From contig JAUKUA010000003.1 in assembly GCA_030549175.1 (NCBI GenBank), forward strand, positions 3,534,001 to 3,598,000: a stretch of 64,000 nt of DNA. Reading direction: 5' to 3'. Of the stretch, positions 24,038-36,199 are shown piece after piece. Numbering within the stretch: the first letter of the stretch is position 1; every line of letters starts with the position of its first letter. The notes beneath the pieces are model-generated. The model saw only the letters and a list, made by a program, of their open reading frames with translations, had not been told where the DNA came from and ran no database searches. The stretch is from Lasiosphaeris hirsuta. Lineage: Eukaryota > Ascomycota > Sordariomycetes > Sordariales > Lasiosphaeriaceae. Made by a program: the position numbers and the translations under genes.

Positions 24038-24995
24038 ATGGCCGAAATCCGCACTTTACGTGGTGTGAGCATCGGAAGCCTGATCCCCGGCTTCGCCCTC
24101 TGCATTGCTCATGGCGTCCTCTCCCACGACGTCGTTCCGGCCGTCGGTCTAGCCCCGCTAGCCGTATCCGCGGTGGTAGGGATATTCCTGCTTGCCGCCG
24201 GACCCCGGCAACAGCACACCCACTCCGATCCCGACCACCCCCCCGACCTGGAAGACACGCCCGAGGACGAGCATCACGAGGCCCGTGGGGCCTTTGTTCG
24301 CTTCTTGACACACCCCATCGTCGTCTTCTTCGCCGACTCCATCCTTGCGGCTGCCCTCATGGTGGTGCTGGTCTTCACCTGGATTCGGACGCAGGATACC
24401 TACCGCACCGACTTGGCCATGCTGGCCGGATATGCCACCCTTCCGCTCCTCGTCAACTTGTAAGCCAAACACCCTCAACCCCCCAAAATACTACGCCTAG
24501 AATAACGCGTGTAACCCCAGCCTCGCTCACTTCTACCTCGCCGTCCGCGGGTTCGTCGTAGGCCTCGGCATCGACAGCCTCTTCCAATACGCAGTCTGGC
24601 GCGCCCTGCCCGCCGACTGCCCACAATGCGGCTTCCGCCTCCGCCCCGACTCGCTGCCCGCGGTGCCGTGGTATGAGTCGGTCTCGGCTCCCAAGGTATC
24701 GTTCCCCGGCATGAGCGGGTTCACCGTGCCCAGCCTGCCGCGGCCATCCTTGCCCAACATCCAGTTCCCCACGTTCCGCCGGTCGTCGACGGGTGCTGGC
24801 AAGGGCCCCGCGTGGATCAGGAGCCGGCATCAGGACGCGAGCTTGTTTGCGACGAACGAGGAGCCCGAGGACAGGGATAGCTTGCTGAGGTATCATGATG
24901 ATGTGGAAGAGGAGAGGCAGGTTGACGATACCCCGCCCGCGTCAACAACTGGAGAGGACATCGTAGTTGTGAGGAAGGATAAGACGCGGACCTAG
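24038..24995 (+). CDS. unrecognised fungal membrane protein with four predicted helices
   Basis: Two exons, 24038-24459 and 24521-24995 (GTAAGC..CCCCAG), give 298 residues. The first ATG starts MAEIRTLRGVSIGSLIPGF. Hydrophobic segments lie at about 12-30, 36-54, 98-118 and 127-150, with an acidic His-rich loop (about 58-85) between the second and third. A CPQC pair follows the last hydrophobic region, and the remaining 120 residues are hydrophilic, Pro/Ser-rich then acidic, ending in VVVRKDKTRT, so probably cytosolic. The intron falls in the last membrane segment and restores the frame exactly, which supports a real gene. I do not recognise the family; function unknown. Confidence 0.8.
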
Positions 24996-26197
24996 CTGCG
25001 TCACCTACGGCCATTGCAGGCCGGGGCATGGATCTAGTGGAGGTGTGCTTGTGCGATATGCCTGGAGAAGGCTAGTGATTTATTGGTTGTCAAGCGTTGT
25101 CTGTTGGTTGGATATGCTTGTTTCTGTTGCTTTCTTGTTCATTTCAGAGCGTCTGTTTTGCACCTGCTCACCGCAGACCGCAGGATGGCTGTAGGTGGAT
25201 ACAGAAAATGTCAAAAGGTCACCACCCAACCCATCAGCCGGCTCTCCCGTGGTCGAGAGGCCGGATTACATGAAGCGGAGGCTACCAAAATCTCTAGGAT
25301 CTTCCTCGAGTGGGATTCGGATTTGGACCAAATACATACACCACCGCTGCCGGTCTCGGGCCTCTTGCCCTCTTCACCTCGCATGGGTGAGACTCGACCA
25401 ACTTCTCAAGAGCTGACTGTTGGTTGCGGTATCCGATGTCTTTGTTGGGGGGTTCATCAAGTGGCCACCCTCCAATAGAAGACTAGTACCTAGGTTCTGA
25501 ATAACATCGACTGCATGTTTGCAGCACCTGTCCAGTTGTGAACCTGGCCGCGACTGTTCACCCCGTCAAAAGTCGGCCGGGGACTGGATGGTCTCATCCG
25601 CTTTGCTGGCGGCATTAGCGTCTTTGCCATGCATCCGTATAGTGCACCCCGAGATTGCATCTCTAAGCTTCTCCGCTCTCGTGTGGTCACGCGACAAGAC
25701 GGCAAACATGCGAATAGACAAGGACCGTCCTCATTGCATGTCATCAACGGCAGTTGTTTGCTTGAGGCACAAGCGGTGGGATCCTCCAAATTCGCTCATC
25801 CTAGATATCTTGGAGCGGTGATGACGCGAGCCATATTTGTGATTCAGGGGTCGTCTGTTGGTTTTGTTGGGTGCGGGGTCTGGACTTGTCCAGCATGTCG
25901 CACCGTAATACACACCCCGCGTCGACTGTCGAGAAGCGAAAATGGAACCAAACTATTGGCTCAGGTATAGATCCGACACCACGATCTCGGGTACCCTTAT
26001 TAGACGACACCAGCCATTTCCCGGATATACACAGTACATACCTAGACCCGCTGCCCAAACGTATTCATGGATACAAGGGGGGTCCCTGTTCCTCAGCCAG
26101 TTCCCACGAGGCAGCCTCCCTGGTTAACCTTGGACACTTCCTCTTCCCCCCTCAAGTTTCGACTCCAGGTTCTCTGTTTACCCACCGACACTAAAAC
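24996..26197. other. intergenic
   Basis: 3' flank of the membrane protein and promoter side of the homocitrate synthase gene. The region just before 26198 is pyrimidine-rich (TTCCTCTTCCCCCCTC), typical of fungal leaders. No gene seen. Confidence 0.4.
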
Positions 26198-28049
<1,852 letters not shown>

Positions 28050-28208
28050 CCCATCGCCATTGATGACGCCGACTCTATCATTCGGACGTTCCATCTTAGC
28101 TTGGCGGGCGAAGAGATGCAAGCGCAGGTCGGAAAAGGGGCCGAGTGGGGGGCGCCGAACATCAACAGGGAGGCCGCGGAAGAAACGTCGGCGGTGAGCG
28201 AGGCATGA
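28050..28208 (+). other. conserved homocitrate synthase C-terminus beyond the in-frame TGA
   Basis: Directly after the TGA the same frame reads [18 protein letters not shown] and continues for 52 codons to a second TGA at 28206-28208. Yeast Lys20 has an arginine at the stop position followed by the equivalent SLNIDDVDSIIKNFH segment, so the ancestral codon was probably CGA. No intron with acceptable ends removes the TGA without also removing this conserved block. Total length with the stop read through would be 441 residues, normal for the family. Confidence 0.8.
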
Positions 28209-28726
28209 TTGCAGCAGGGGTAGATCATTGTTACTGGAGCATACCTAGGTGGCGAGGGTATTGGGAAGCGAGATTTCTCCAATAGTGGGCTGAGCAATGC
28301 ATTTCTCGATGATTCTTCTTCTGGAGTCCGCGGGTGGCATTATTGCTCTGAGTGGGTGTAATGGCGGATGGCCTTGGCAGTACCAAAAGTGCAGTTTTTA
28401 CCATCTCAGAAAAGTATGACGGATTTCATGGTGTATGCTGAATTGAATGTTGGCCTTGCGTCATATCGCCGTATCGATGGCATTCAATGGCGCTTGATAC
28501 ATGTAATATATGTTGATATCGGCAGAGAGGATGAATGAGATACGCATTGCAGACAAAAAAGCTGCGGAATATAAACTCAATCTCCATCGCAACGTAAACC
28601 ATGAAACAAAACAGCTAGTAGTATATCTGAATAGGGGGGCTATATAGAACGCGCTCACTATCAAGCCGTCCGCTCGACTGTGGGTATCTCTCGAAAACAC
28701 AATATTGCCTGAATGGTATGCTCCAT
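28209..28726. other. intergenic between convergent genes
   Basis: Shared 3' flank of the homocitrate synthase and permease genes. AT-richer than its neighbours. No gene seen. Confidence 0.4.
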
Positions 28727-30892
28727 TTAGAGGCCCTTGCTCGTGCAAGCAAAAACACTCCCGACAGAACCAGCATTGAACTCATCCACAATTCCCATCA
28801 CACTGGCGTATGTGCCGACCGTCAGGAAGAAAATGCCGGTGATAATCAGGAAAATGTTGAGCGCCCCCAGGAGATACCCGGAAATAGTATGTTGCTTGAC
28901 CACAGCAATCCTGCCGTCCGCTTTTCGCATCCTGAAGTACGCGACGCCCCAGAATATGAAGCCGAAGAAGCTGTCGAAAAGGGATGTCATTAGGGACAAA
29001 ACTAGGACTGGTCAGCAAACATGGAAGGGACTAGGATGGCCGGGAAGTCTTGGCGACCCACGAGAGGAAAAGAACGGGATGACTTCGGCGATGATGAATG
29101 CCAAAACCCAGGTGGCCACTGCATGGTAGTTTCATTAGCACCTCTGATCATGTCGTTGGTGGAGTTTCAGCTTGAAAAACTCACGCAGAATGCCGGTCCA
29201 GGTAGCCCAGCCAACCACTGTGTGCTCATTCTTGTGGCGCGAGCCCTGAAAGATGCGGAAGAAGATGAAGCGAGCCGAAACCGACGCATACAAGACACCG
29301 AGGAAGATCAAGGTGGGTATCATGAACGAAAAAGCAACCTTTTTGTAAAGGGTCTGCAGAGAGCCGAATGCAGGGGCGGTCATGTACTGATTTCCAGTAT
29401 AGGCATACACAACAGCTCCCACAATGCTGAATACAATAATTTCGGCGATGGTACAGGCCCACAGAGCCTTGGGGAAATCTCTGGAATAAAGGAGGGAAAT
29501 CAGTTGGTTCGAGTCTTCCGAGGAGGCAGGGGAGCTTCACCTAGGGTCCTTCATTTCGGCAATGAAACTGGGTAGGGTGATTTGGCCGATGAAGGTGTAA
29601 GAGATGTTCATGAATGCATTGAGACCAGCAACAAATGTTGTTGCTGCAAGAGGGAAGGCGGTGACAATAGGTTTACCCCCTACAGCTGTCTGTCCGGAGG
29701 CGGTTGTGTAGCTGTCGCGCGGATCGTATCCAGCTGGGGCGGACTGGACGCCGGCAAATACTGCAGCCAAGAGAACCGAGATGAAAGTGAAGAAAGCGGA
29801 TGCGGTGCCTAGCTTGGACAGCATGTTAAATGTCCGTGGCAGGGAGCAGATCCAGCAGATGAGCATAGTGATGATTCCATAGACGACGGGGCGGCAGGAG
29901 ATATCCACAACAGTCCCGGCCGTCATCGTCTGGAGATACTTAACTCCCACAAGAACATGAAGACCCTTCGTTGTAGTTAGCATCGGTGCCTTGTGACAAA
30001 TATTCTCTGTGTCAACGCACCTGAATAAACTGCTTTTTGTTAGCACTGCATGGGTTTACCTTGGACCAGGCTATTACATACTGTGTTGTTCAAGAGAAAC
30101 ATGATGGCCGTGGCATACCATGCCCACGTCTTGCCCCAAAACAGCATTTGGCCAATGTCGCAGACATCGCGGACTTCAGGATGACGCAGACAGAACTCCC
30201 ACAGGACAAGTGACCTTTAGAGCCTGTTAGCGCGGGTCGGGCATGCAGCGGGAGGTCATCCGGGCGCATAACCTACGTATACAAGACAATTGCAGCCACA
30301 ACAACAGTCAAAATGAGTCTAGGCAAACGGTGTTAGTCAGGGAGGGGACGCATCCGATGCAAAAGTCGTACCCCGGGACCAGTCCAAGAACACTGTAGGA
30401 CCAGGGGAAGCTCATGATGGCCTAGCAAGAGTCAGCACTGAGCCGTGGGGCCGTGTGCTCGAGGGGCCTACCAAGCAGATGTATTCGGAGAAGAGGAGGG
30501 CGGCAGTCTGCGCGACAGACCCACAGTTAGCCGTCGAGGTACCTTAGCAACTTGGGTACGTCGCAATGCATGTCACCGTGCCACCCGGACTTGGGTAACA
30601 GGCACCAGAAGGAAGGACGCACTTTCTGCCAACTGCAGGTGCGATATTTGATAGCATGGCCATCTTCAACGGCAAGCTGCTTGTTCAGGATAGCGAGGCT
30701 GTTTTCCGTGTCGCTTGGGATATCGAGAGCGATGTTCTCGAGCACCGGGGCGATGCGGGGCCCAACGAAGACGCTCTTCCCACCAAACCACGAGGAGAAG
30801 CTCGACGGGGCGTCAGCCACGGCGCCGTCGTAAACGTCGCTTTCCACTGCCCTCTTCTCCTCACCCGAGGAGGGTGAATCTTGTAGTACCAT
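28727..30892 (-). CDS. AAAP-family amino acid permease resembling Mtr
   Basis: Plasma-membrane amino acid transporter of the AAAP (Aa_trans) family, closest in my memory to Neurospora Mtr, the neutral and aromatic amino acid permease. Ten exons: 30623-30892, 30472-30507, 30372-30421, 30277-30318, 30082-30214, 30021-30029, 29541-29965, 29185-29480, 29062-29118, 28727-29001; 530 residues. A cytosolic N-terminus of about 90 residues precedes TAALLFSEYICLAIMSFPWS, the first transmembrane region, and about eleven helices follow; YTFIGQITLPSFIAEM is a family hallmark. The sixth exon is only 9 nt (Phe-Ile-Gln) and is needed to join NNT to GLHVLVG. The start MVLQDSPSSGEE is the ATG nearest the conserved frame; the frame stays open upstream, so a longer N-terminus is possible. 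Confidence 0.9.
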
Positions 30893-31150
30893 TTCGGTGT
30901 AGAGGAGCAGGATGTCAAGGGGCAGGATCTCAGGGTGATGGCCTTGTTGATGATTATCGGTCTGTCTCTCTGTCCTCACATATACCACAGGAGGATGGCG
31001 AGGACGCAAAACATATACAAAACCACAACAAGCTAAGCAAGCGTGAAGGGATAGGGTTTTCACGAATGGGAAGATCCATACGGAATGTGTAGCGACGTTA
31101 CACTGGGGGGCGGCATATGCAAGTGATAGCGGAACCGGGTTGGGGAAGAT

Positions 31151-31170
31151 GGGGGGGGGGGGGGGGGGGG
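31151..31170 (+). repeat. poly-G run (20)
   Basis: Uninterrupted run of 20 G, followed by TGG. It lies about 260 bp upstream of the permease start on the opposite strand. Confidence 0.9.
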
Positions 31171-32084
31171 TGGTGCAATTCCAATCCTTCCAGTCCACCT
31201 CCATGTCGGCAATGCCTGCAGCTCCAGCCCAAGACCAGATTACATTACCCAATTTTTTGGCCTGCCGGTCGGCAGAAGAGAAATCGCCCGCAGGTTTTGC
31301 TCCGCGAAATCCTGATATGCAGAACGTGCTGCTCGGCCTGTCCGTGGCTTTGGGACCTGCGATGTGCTATCGGCGAAATACGTCAACGGGTATATGCACA
31401 AGACGCGCACTGTCCGCGATCCGGCCACGCTAGTGGTTAAGGTAGTGAGATACAAACCAGGCAGTGGACTAAAGGTATCCATTCACTATTTCCAATGTAT
31501 TGCTAATTGCTGCGGATTGCCCACTGCTGTTTTCGCGGATGCTGGATGGTGTCCACCTAAGGTGGCTTGGCGGACGTTTTACCACCTAGTACTACTACGC
31601 AGTAAACGTCGCTGTTCCTGAGGGTACTCTCGGCGCTCTGGGCACTCGGGCATTTCGCAGTTCAAGCTTCTGCCAAGAAAGCCTCAATCGGCTAGGGCTG
31701 TCAGAAGGCCGTAGCGGCCATGCATCCCGCGCTGGGCGTGTCCGAGGGGGCGCTCGGAGGAGTGCAGTGACGCCGACGCTCGCCGTCGGTGCCGCATTTC
31801 GCTATGAAGTGCGGTAGGCCCACTTGGTACGTTGAGTCTAGGTGCCAGATGGGAAGTGCTCCGCATGTCGTCAATGTAGGGTCAATAACGCAATATTCGA
31901 CCTATGGCGAGGCGGTCCTGCTAGTGTCAAGTCCTGCCGACATGCGCTTTCGAGGGAGTCAAACCGCTGCAAGATTACTGGCTGGGAATGAAGATTTGGG
32001 TTGGGTTGCGGCGGCATGGGAGGCGCCCTTTGGTGGCAAGAAGTGGCTTCACCGTTTGAACCGCTTCTTGATCAAGTACCAGGA

Positions 32085-32148
32085 CACGTGCCAACTACCT
32101 TTTTGGGGCGGACGGAGACACGCTGGCACGTGCGCACGTGCGCACGTG
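32085..32148. promoter_or_regulatory. cluster of four CACGTG E-box palindromes
   Basis: CACGTG occurs at 32085-32090, 32127-32132, 32135-32140 and 32143-32148; the last three are spaced exactly 8 bp apart. CACGTG is the known site of bHLH factors such as Pho4 and Cbf1 in fungi. The cluster is about 285-350 bp upstream of the MUG113-like ATG, so it may control that gene. Function is inferred. Confidence 0.5.
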
Positions 32149-32432
32149 GCATATCCGGCACCGTGAAGAAATCCCCCGCCCCACCACCAGCCACGCTGTA
32201 GCCTGGAGACGGGTCACCCAGCCCCCTTGGTTTCGCACCTCTGACTTACACTGCGGTCTCATACCGCTGAGTCGACCGCAATGGCGGTCGCACGCTGTTC
32301 TCCTGGCTGAGGGAGCCTACTCCTCTGCATTCCACCTGCGACACATATTGTTCGTGAAAGCCGACGGGGCCGTATCGCGCACGGAATGCCGAATGTCGAA
32401 TATCGAGCATCAAATATCGAATCCAGTCCGCC

Positions 32433-33752
32433 ATGCCCTTCTTTGCCAACACCCCCGAGTCCTTGATCAACCGGTCTGACTCCAAGAACCCCGCGACAAC
32501 ATGCAGAGGAATCACGTCGAGCGGCCGGCCATGCAGGCGTCCTATCGCCGCCGCCAGCGGGCCGCCAGCGCCCATTTCACGCACCAAGCCCTCGAATCTC
32601 CGAGTCGATGATCCGAGTGACGAGAGTCTATATTGCTGGCAACACAAGGAGCAGGCCAGTCTATCAGCAAGGTCCAGCCCCGGTCCCAAAACAACCAATA
32701 CCCCCATCCTGGAGGAGCGCACTAGCTTGGACACATTGGCAGACCGCCTAGGCTTGATAAACCAGACACGGTTAGAGAAACCGCCGAGGCAACATGGGGG
32801 CCGGCCGAGCGCGAACTCCGGAAAGCAACCGCAACGCCCCACCAAGATGAGCCGCCCGAAGCCCAGGCCCAAAGAGCTTGAGTTCTGCTTTTGTTTCCGT
32901 ATTCCAATCGAAGAAGCATCGCCACCACCACGCCCAAGACCGAACCCAATCCAGCCAACCGTGTCAACTCCGCCATCAAGGATTAGTGGGAAGAAACCGG
33001 CAAATCCATACCTGACTCCGTCACCGTCGCGGCCCCAGCCGAGTGGTTCGGGGCAGACTTCCGGACGTCGCCCGTCCTACTCTACTCCACATGCCTCGCC
33101 GACCGCTCAGTATATGTCGCTGATCCCTCAAACGGCCTCGCCGCAGACGGCCTCACAGCTGCTCGCCGAGCTCGCCAAGCCAGTCTCCCAGCAGGACGAA
33201 GCGGGGTATGTCTACATCTTCTGGCTGACTTCCGAATCTCAACCGTCAACGCCCCCAGCTGAAGCTGCACGTTCGCTGCTCTCGCCGTCTACACCTACGC
33301 GCCCATCGAATTCGAGACGCCCGAGTGATGTGCTGGACGCATTTGCTTCGGTGACCGACGGCTCAACCAGCCGAAGTCTCGGAGGCGGCTCGAGTAAGAA
33401 CAGCAAGAAGATCCTTCTCAAGATCGGTCGCGCCAACAACGTGCAGCGACGTTTGAACGAGTGGACGCGCCAATGCGGGTATAACTTGTCGCTGATTCGG
33501 TTCTACCCGTACATCCCGTCAGGAAGTCCGGCGGCTGTTGCGCCGCGGAAGATTCCGCAGAGCCACAAAGTCGAACGGCTTGTCCATATAGAGCTTGCGG
33601 GCCGTGGATTGCGGGTCGCTGACCGAGAGAAGTGCTCGGCGTGTGGTCGGGAGCACCGGGAGTGGTTTGAGGTGGAGGCGAGCAGGCAGGCGGTGGCGGA
33701 TGTCGATGAAGTGGTGAGGAGGTGGGCGGATTGGAATGAGAGCCAGGGGTAA
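32433..33752 (+). CDS. MUG113-like protein with T5orf172 (GIY-YIG-type) domain
   Basis: Single exon, 439 residues, with ATG at 32433. The N-terminus holds a short Cys motif (TTCRGITSSGRPCRRP) found in fungal relatives, followed by a Pro/Ser-rich disordered stretch to about residue 250. The T5orf172/DUF1766 domain begins at GYVYIFWLTSE (about 258), is interrupted by a Ser-rich insert, and resumes at KILLKIGRANNVQRRLNEW, then CGYNLSLIRFYPYIP, KVERLVHIELAGRG and a CSACGREHREWFEV block. This domain belongs to the GIY-YIG nuclease superfamily and is found in S. pombe meiotically up-regulated gene 113. Catalytic activity of fungal members is not established; role unknown. Confidence 0.88.
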   Translation: MPFFANTPESLINRSDSKNPATTCRGITSSGRPCRRPIAAASGPPAPISRTKPSNLRVDDPSDESLYCWQHKEQASLSARSSPGPKTTNTPILEERTSLDTLADRLGLINQTRLEKPPRQHGGRPSANSGKQPQRPTKMSRPKPRPKELEFCFCFRIPIEEASPPPRPRPNPIQPTVSTPPSRISGKKPANPYLTPSPSRPQPSGSGQTSGRRPSYSTPHASPTAQYMSLIPQTASPQTASQLLAELAKPVSQQDEAGYVYIFWLTSESQPSTPPAEAARSLLSPSTPTRPSNSRRPSDVLDAFASVTDGSTSRSLGGGSSKNSKKILLKIGRANNVQRRLNEWTRQCGYNLSLIRFYPYIPSGSPAAVAPRKIPQSHKVERLVHIELAGRGLRVADREKCSACGREHREWFEVEASRQAVADVDEVVRRWADWNESQG

Positions 33753-34106
33753 TACCTGATTTGGAAACTGAGTGTGGACGCGACGTACCAGCCATGAAAT
33801 CACAAAGGGGGCAAGTAAGTGAGCGGCTTTTTGATCTGGTGAGGTTGGCTTACATCTAGCATAGCATTTGGCGTTTTGGGGGGGGGGGCCAAGACATTCT
33901 GCGCGGCAATATTTGCTTTGACGAGAATCTGAATGAAGTTATGATTCATCTCTTGTATTGTTCGCGGTGAAATGCGCACCGCTGGATCTATCGCTGACAA
34001 TGCAGACCGAAAGCGAACCATCCCGCAAAATCCCAGCCCCGAGCAATTCAGCAGCAACCTCTAGCGCTGTGCGCTATTACCCAAATTTTTTTAAGAACCC
34101 AGAACG
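33753..34106. other. intergenic between convergent genes
   Basis: Short 3' flank shared by the MUG113-like gene and the small gene on the minus strand. Contains an 11-nt G run at 33878-33888. Nothing else seen. Confidence 0.4.
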
Positions 34107-34599
34107 CTAAAATGACGCTAAAGCAAGGTGGCCGGAGTTAAAGCCTACGATACCGTCTGCAAGCAATTCGCCTCCTCTCGACATGGACACCCTCCGGCCG
34201 ATGATGCCATCGTGGCCGACTTTCAACGAAAGGGACTCGCCCAAGGCCATATTTTCATCCCCGAGACTCCTCGCTCCCTGGAGCGTGAACTGCTGAAACA
34301 AGCCACTGTCGTTGACGGCCTTGGTCAGGTCTCCAGTCAGACTGAAAGATGCAATGTCAGCCGTCGGCCTTCGCAAGACGCGAATAATGGTCTATAACTG
34401 ACTGTATTGATACAAGGATACGATCGTCGATAGCCACGCCTTCTTTGGGGCTGAAACGCACGTGTGTTGCCGTTGCGCTGTCTGGTGTTGACGGGTCAAG
34501 GAAGAGGAGGTTTCCTAAATGCCCTCGGCTTTGTGAGAAGAAGTCGACCCGGGCACCAACACGCGGCGTAGATGAGGGGGTGCAATCTCCTCCACACAT
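34107..34599 (-). CDS. small unrecognised two-exon protein
   Basis: Two open frames join in phase through a plausible intron with a GTCAGT donor, a CTGAC branch site and a TTTCAG acceptor: exons 34403-34599 and 34107-34341, 143 residues. The sequence is of normal globular composition, for example RVDFFSQSRGHLGNLLFLD and LTGDLTKAVNDSGLFQQF, without low complexity. I do not recognise the family, and a further 5' exon is possible because a longer frame lies upstream. No signal peptide or membrane helix is evident. Confidence 0.4.
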
Positions 34600-35340
34600 T
34601 TTAGAAGGCGTCTAGGGGATTGAAGTTGAGATGTAGATGTAATTTTGCGTTGTACGTTGGGTGCTTTCGTGGGCTGTCGTTCCTTTTCATCGACGCTCGC
34701 CGCTGGTATTATAGCAGCTGCGCTGATGCCATCAACGCCTATGACTGCTTCCTGCCCCTGAGGGCGCCTAGCATCAGGTGAACAATTGTCAGTGAGCATT
34801 ATTAGGCTTCGAGACATGGAGCAATGCAATTCGTGGTCAGGAGCCAATCAAAGGGCTGGGAATCGAGCTCAAACTGCCTCTTTCGTTTCCCAGACACTCC
34901 TTGGCGGCCGTTGAGTCCGCCGTGCTGGGCTGACAGCAGTGCAGGCCAAGCCTTTTCAGTGGGCTTTGAGCCTGTGTGGCTGGGCCTCGGGATCCGGGGA
35001 GTGAGACCCCGCGCCTGATTGAGCACGTTTGAGCCAAATCTCGGATCCATCTCAGCATGGAAGGCGCGTCAACGCGCATGCAGCTACGATGCAGCTGCAC
35101 TGCTCAATCACCGAAACGCCCTTCAATCGCGACGACGACATCGCATCTCCCCATCTCTCTATCCTGTGAACCTAGGCCCAAACACCAAGAGACCCAACCC
35201 GCTAAACACCGCACGCTTGTTTGCTGACCTTGGAAACTCCCGCTTACCCTGGCTCCTGGTGACACGCGTTTCTTCTGCTGGTTGCACCACGCATTTCCAC
35301 ATTTGGATATCAACGGCTTCGGCCCCAGCACCTGCCCATC
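34600..35340. other. intergenic, divergent promoter region
   Basis: Between the small minus-strand gene and the superoxide dismutase. An open frame on the minus strand (34515-34847) could supply a 5' exon of the small gene, but I cannot support a join. Confidence 0.35.
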
Positions 35341-36199
35341 ATGGTCAACTTTGGGAATATCCTGCAATATCTCGCCGTGCAGTCCTCGCAGAACTCTCTT
35401 TCGGGTGAAGAGTACAACGTCACTAAGATGGCCGCCACAACCTACGCACTGCCCACGCTTCCCTATGCCTACGATGTGAGTGTGACTGGCCGCCCGGTGT
35501 CATGTCTACCTTCCGCGTAATCACTGCAGAACTGACATTGGGACCATGTGTTAGGCCCTTGAGCCGTACGTCTCTGGTCAGATCATGGAGCTGCACCACA
35601 GCAAACACCATCAGGCATATGTGACGAACCTCAACAAGGCACTGCAGTCCCACATAGCCGCCGTAGCGAGCCATGACATTGCCGCGCAAATCGCCCTGCA
35701 GCCCGTCATCAAGTTCAACGGAGGCGGGCACATCAACCACGCCCTCTTCTGGCAGAACCTCGTCCCGGCCAGTGCCAGCGAGGCAAGCCCTAAGGCTGCG
35801 CCGTCGCTGTCCGTCGAGATCGAGAAGACGTGGGGGAGCCTCGATGGCTTCAAGAAGGCCTTCACGGCTGCTCTGTTGGGCATCCAGGGCAGCGGGTGGG
35901 GCTGGCTAGTCAAGGAGGGAGGCGCCGGCCTGCGCATTGTATCCACCAAGGACCAAGATCCTGTTGCTGAGGTTCCCATTTTTGGCATCGATATGTGGGA
36001 ACATGCTTACTATCTTCAGGTTTGTGGCCTATCCCGTTTGCGCTGCGTTGTTACTGACATGAGCCCCTGCCTGTAGTACCTGAACGGAAAGGCCGCATAC
36101 ATTGAAAACATTTGGAACGTTATCAACTGGAAGACTGCCGAGGAGCGGTTTTTGGGCACGCGAGAGGATGCACTCAAGGTCCTGAAGGCGTCTATCTAA
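35341..36199 (+). CDS. Mn/Fe superoxide dismutase without clear mitochondrial presequence
   Basis: Converts superoxide to oxygen and hydrogen peroxide. Exons 35341-35475, 35555-36019 and 36077-36199 give 240 residues. The Mn/Fe SOD signature is complete: YALPTLPYAYDALEP, the ligand-bearing MELHHSKHHQAYV, GGGHINHALFW, and the DMWEHAYYLQ motif with the last Asp and His ligands. Metal-selective positions such as GGGH suggest manganese. The first ATG adds 29 residues before MAATTYALP; this extension has acidic residues and no Arg, unlike a mitochondrial presequence. The second ATG at 35428 would give 211 residues. Cytosolic Mn-SODs are known in fungi (for example Candida Sod3), so a cytosolic or peroxisomal location is likely; the C-terminus LKASI is not a standard PTS1. 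Confidence 0.93.

Larger units (their letters stand above)
30893..32432. other. intergenic, divergent promoter region
   Basis: Upstream of both the permease (minus) and the MUG113-like gene (plus). It carries a 20-nt G run at 31151-31170 and four CACGTG hexamers at 32085-32148. No gene seen. Confidence 0.45.
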
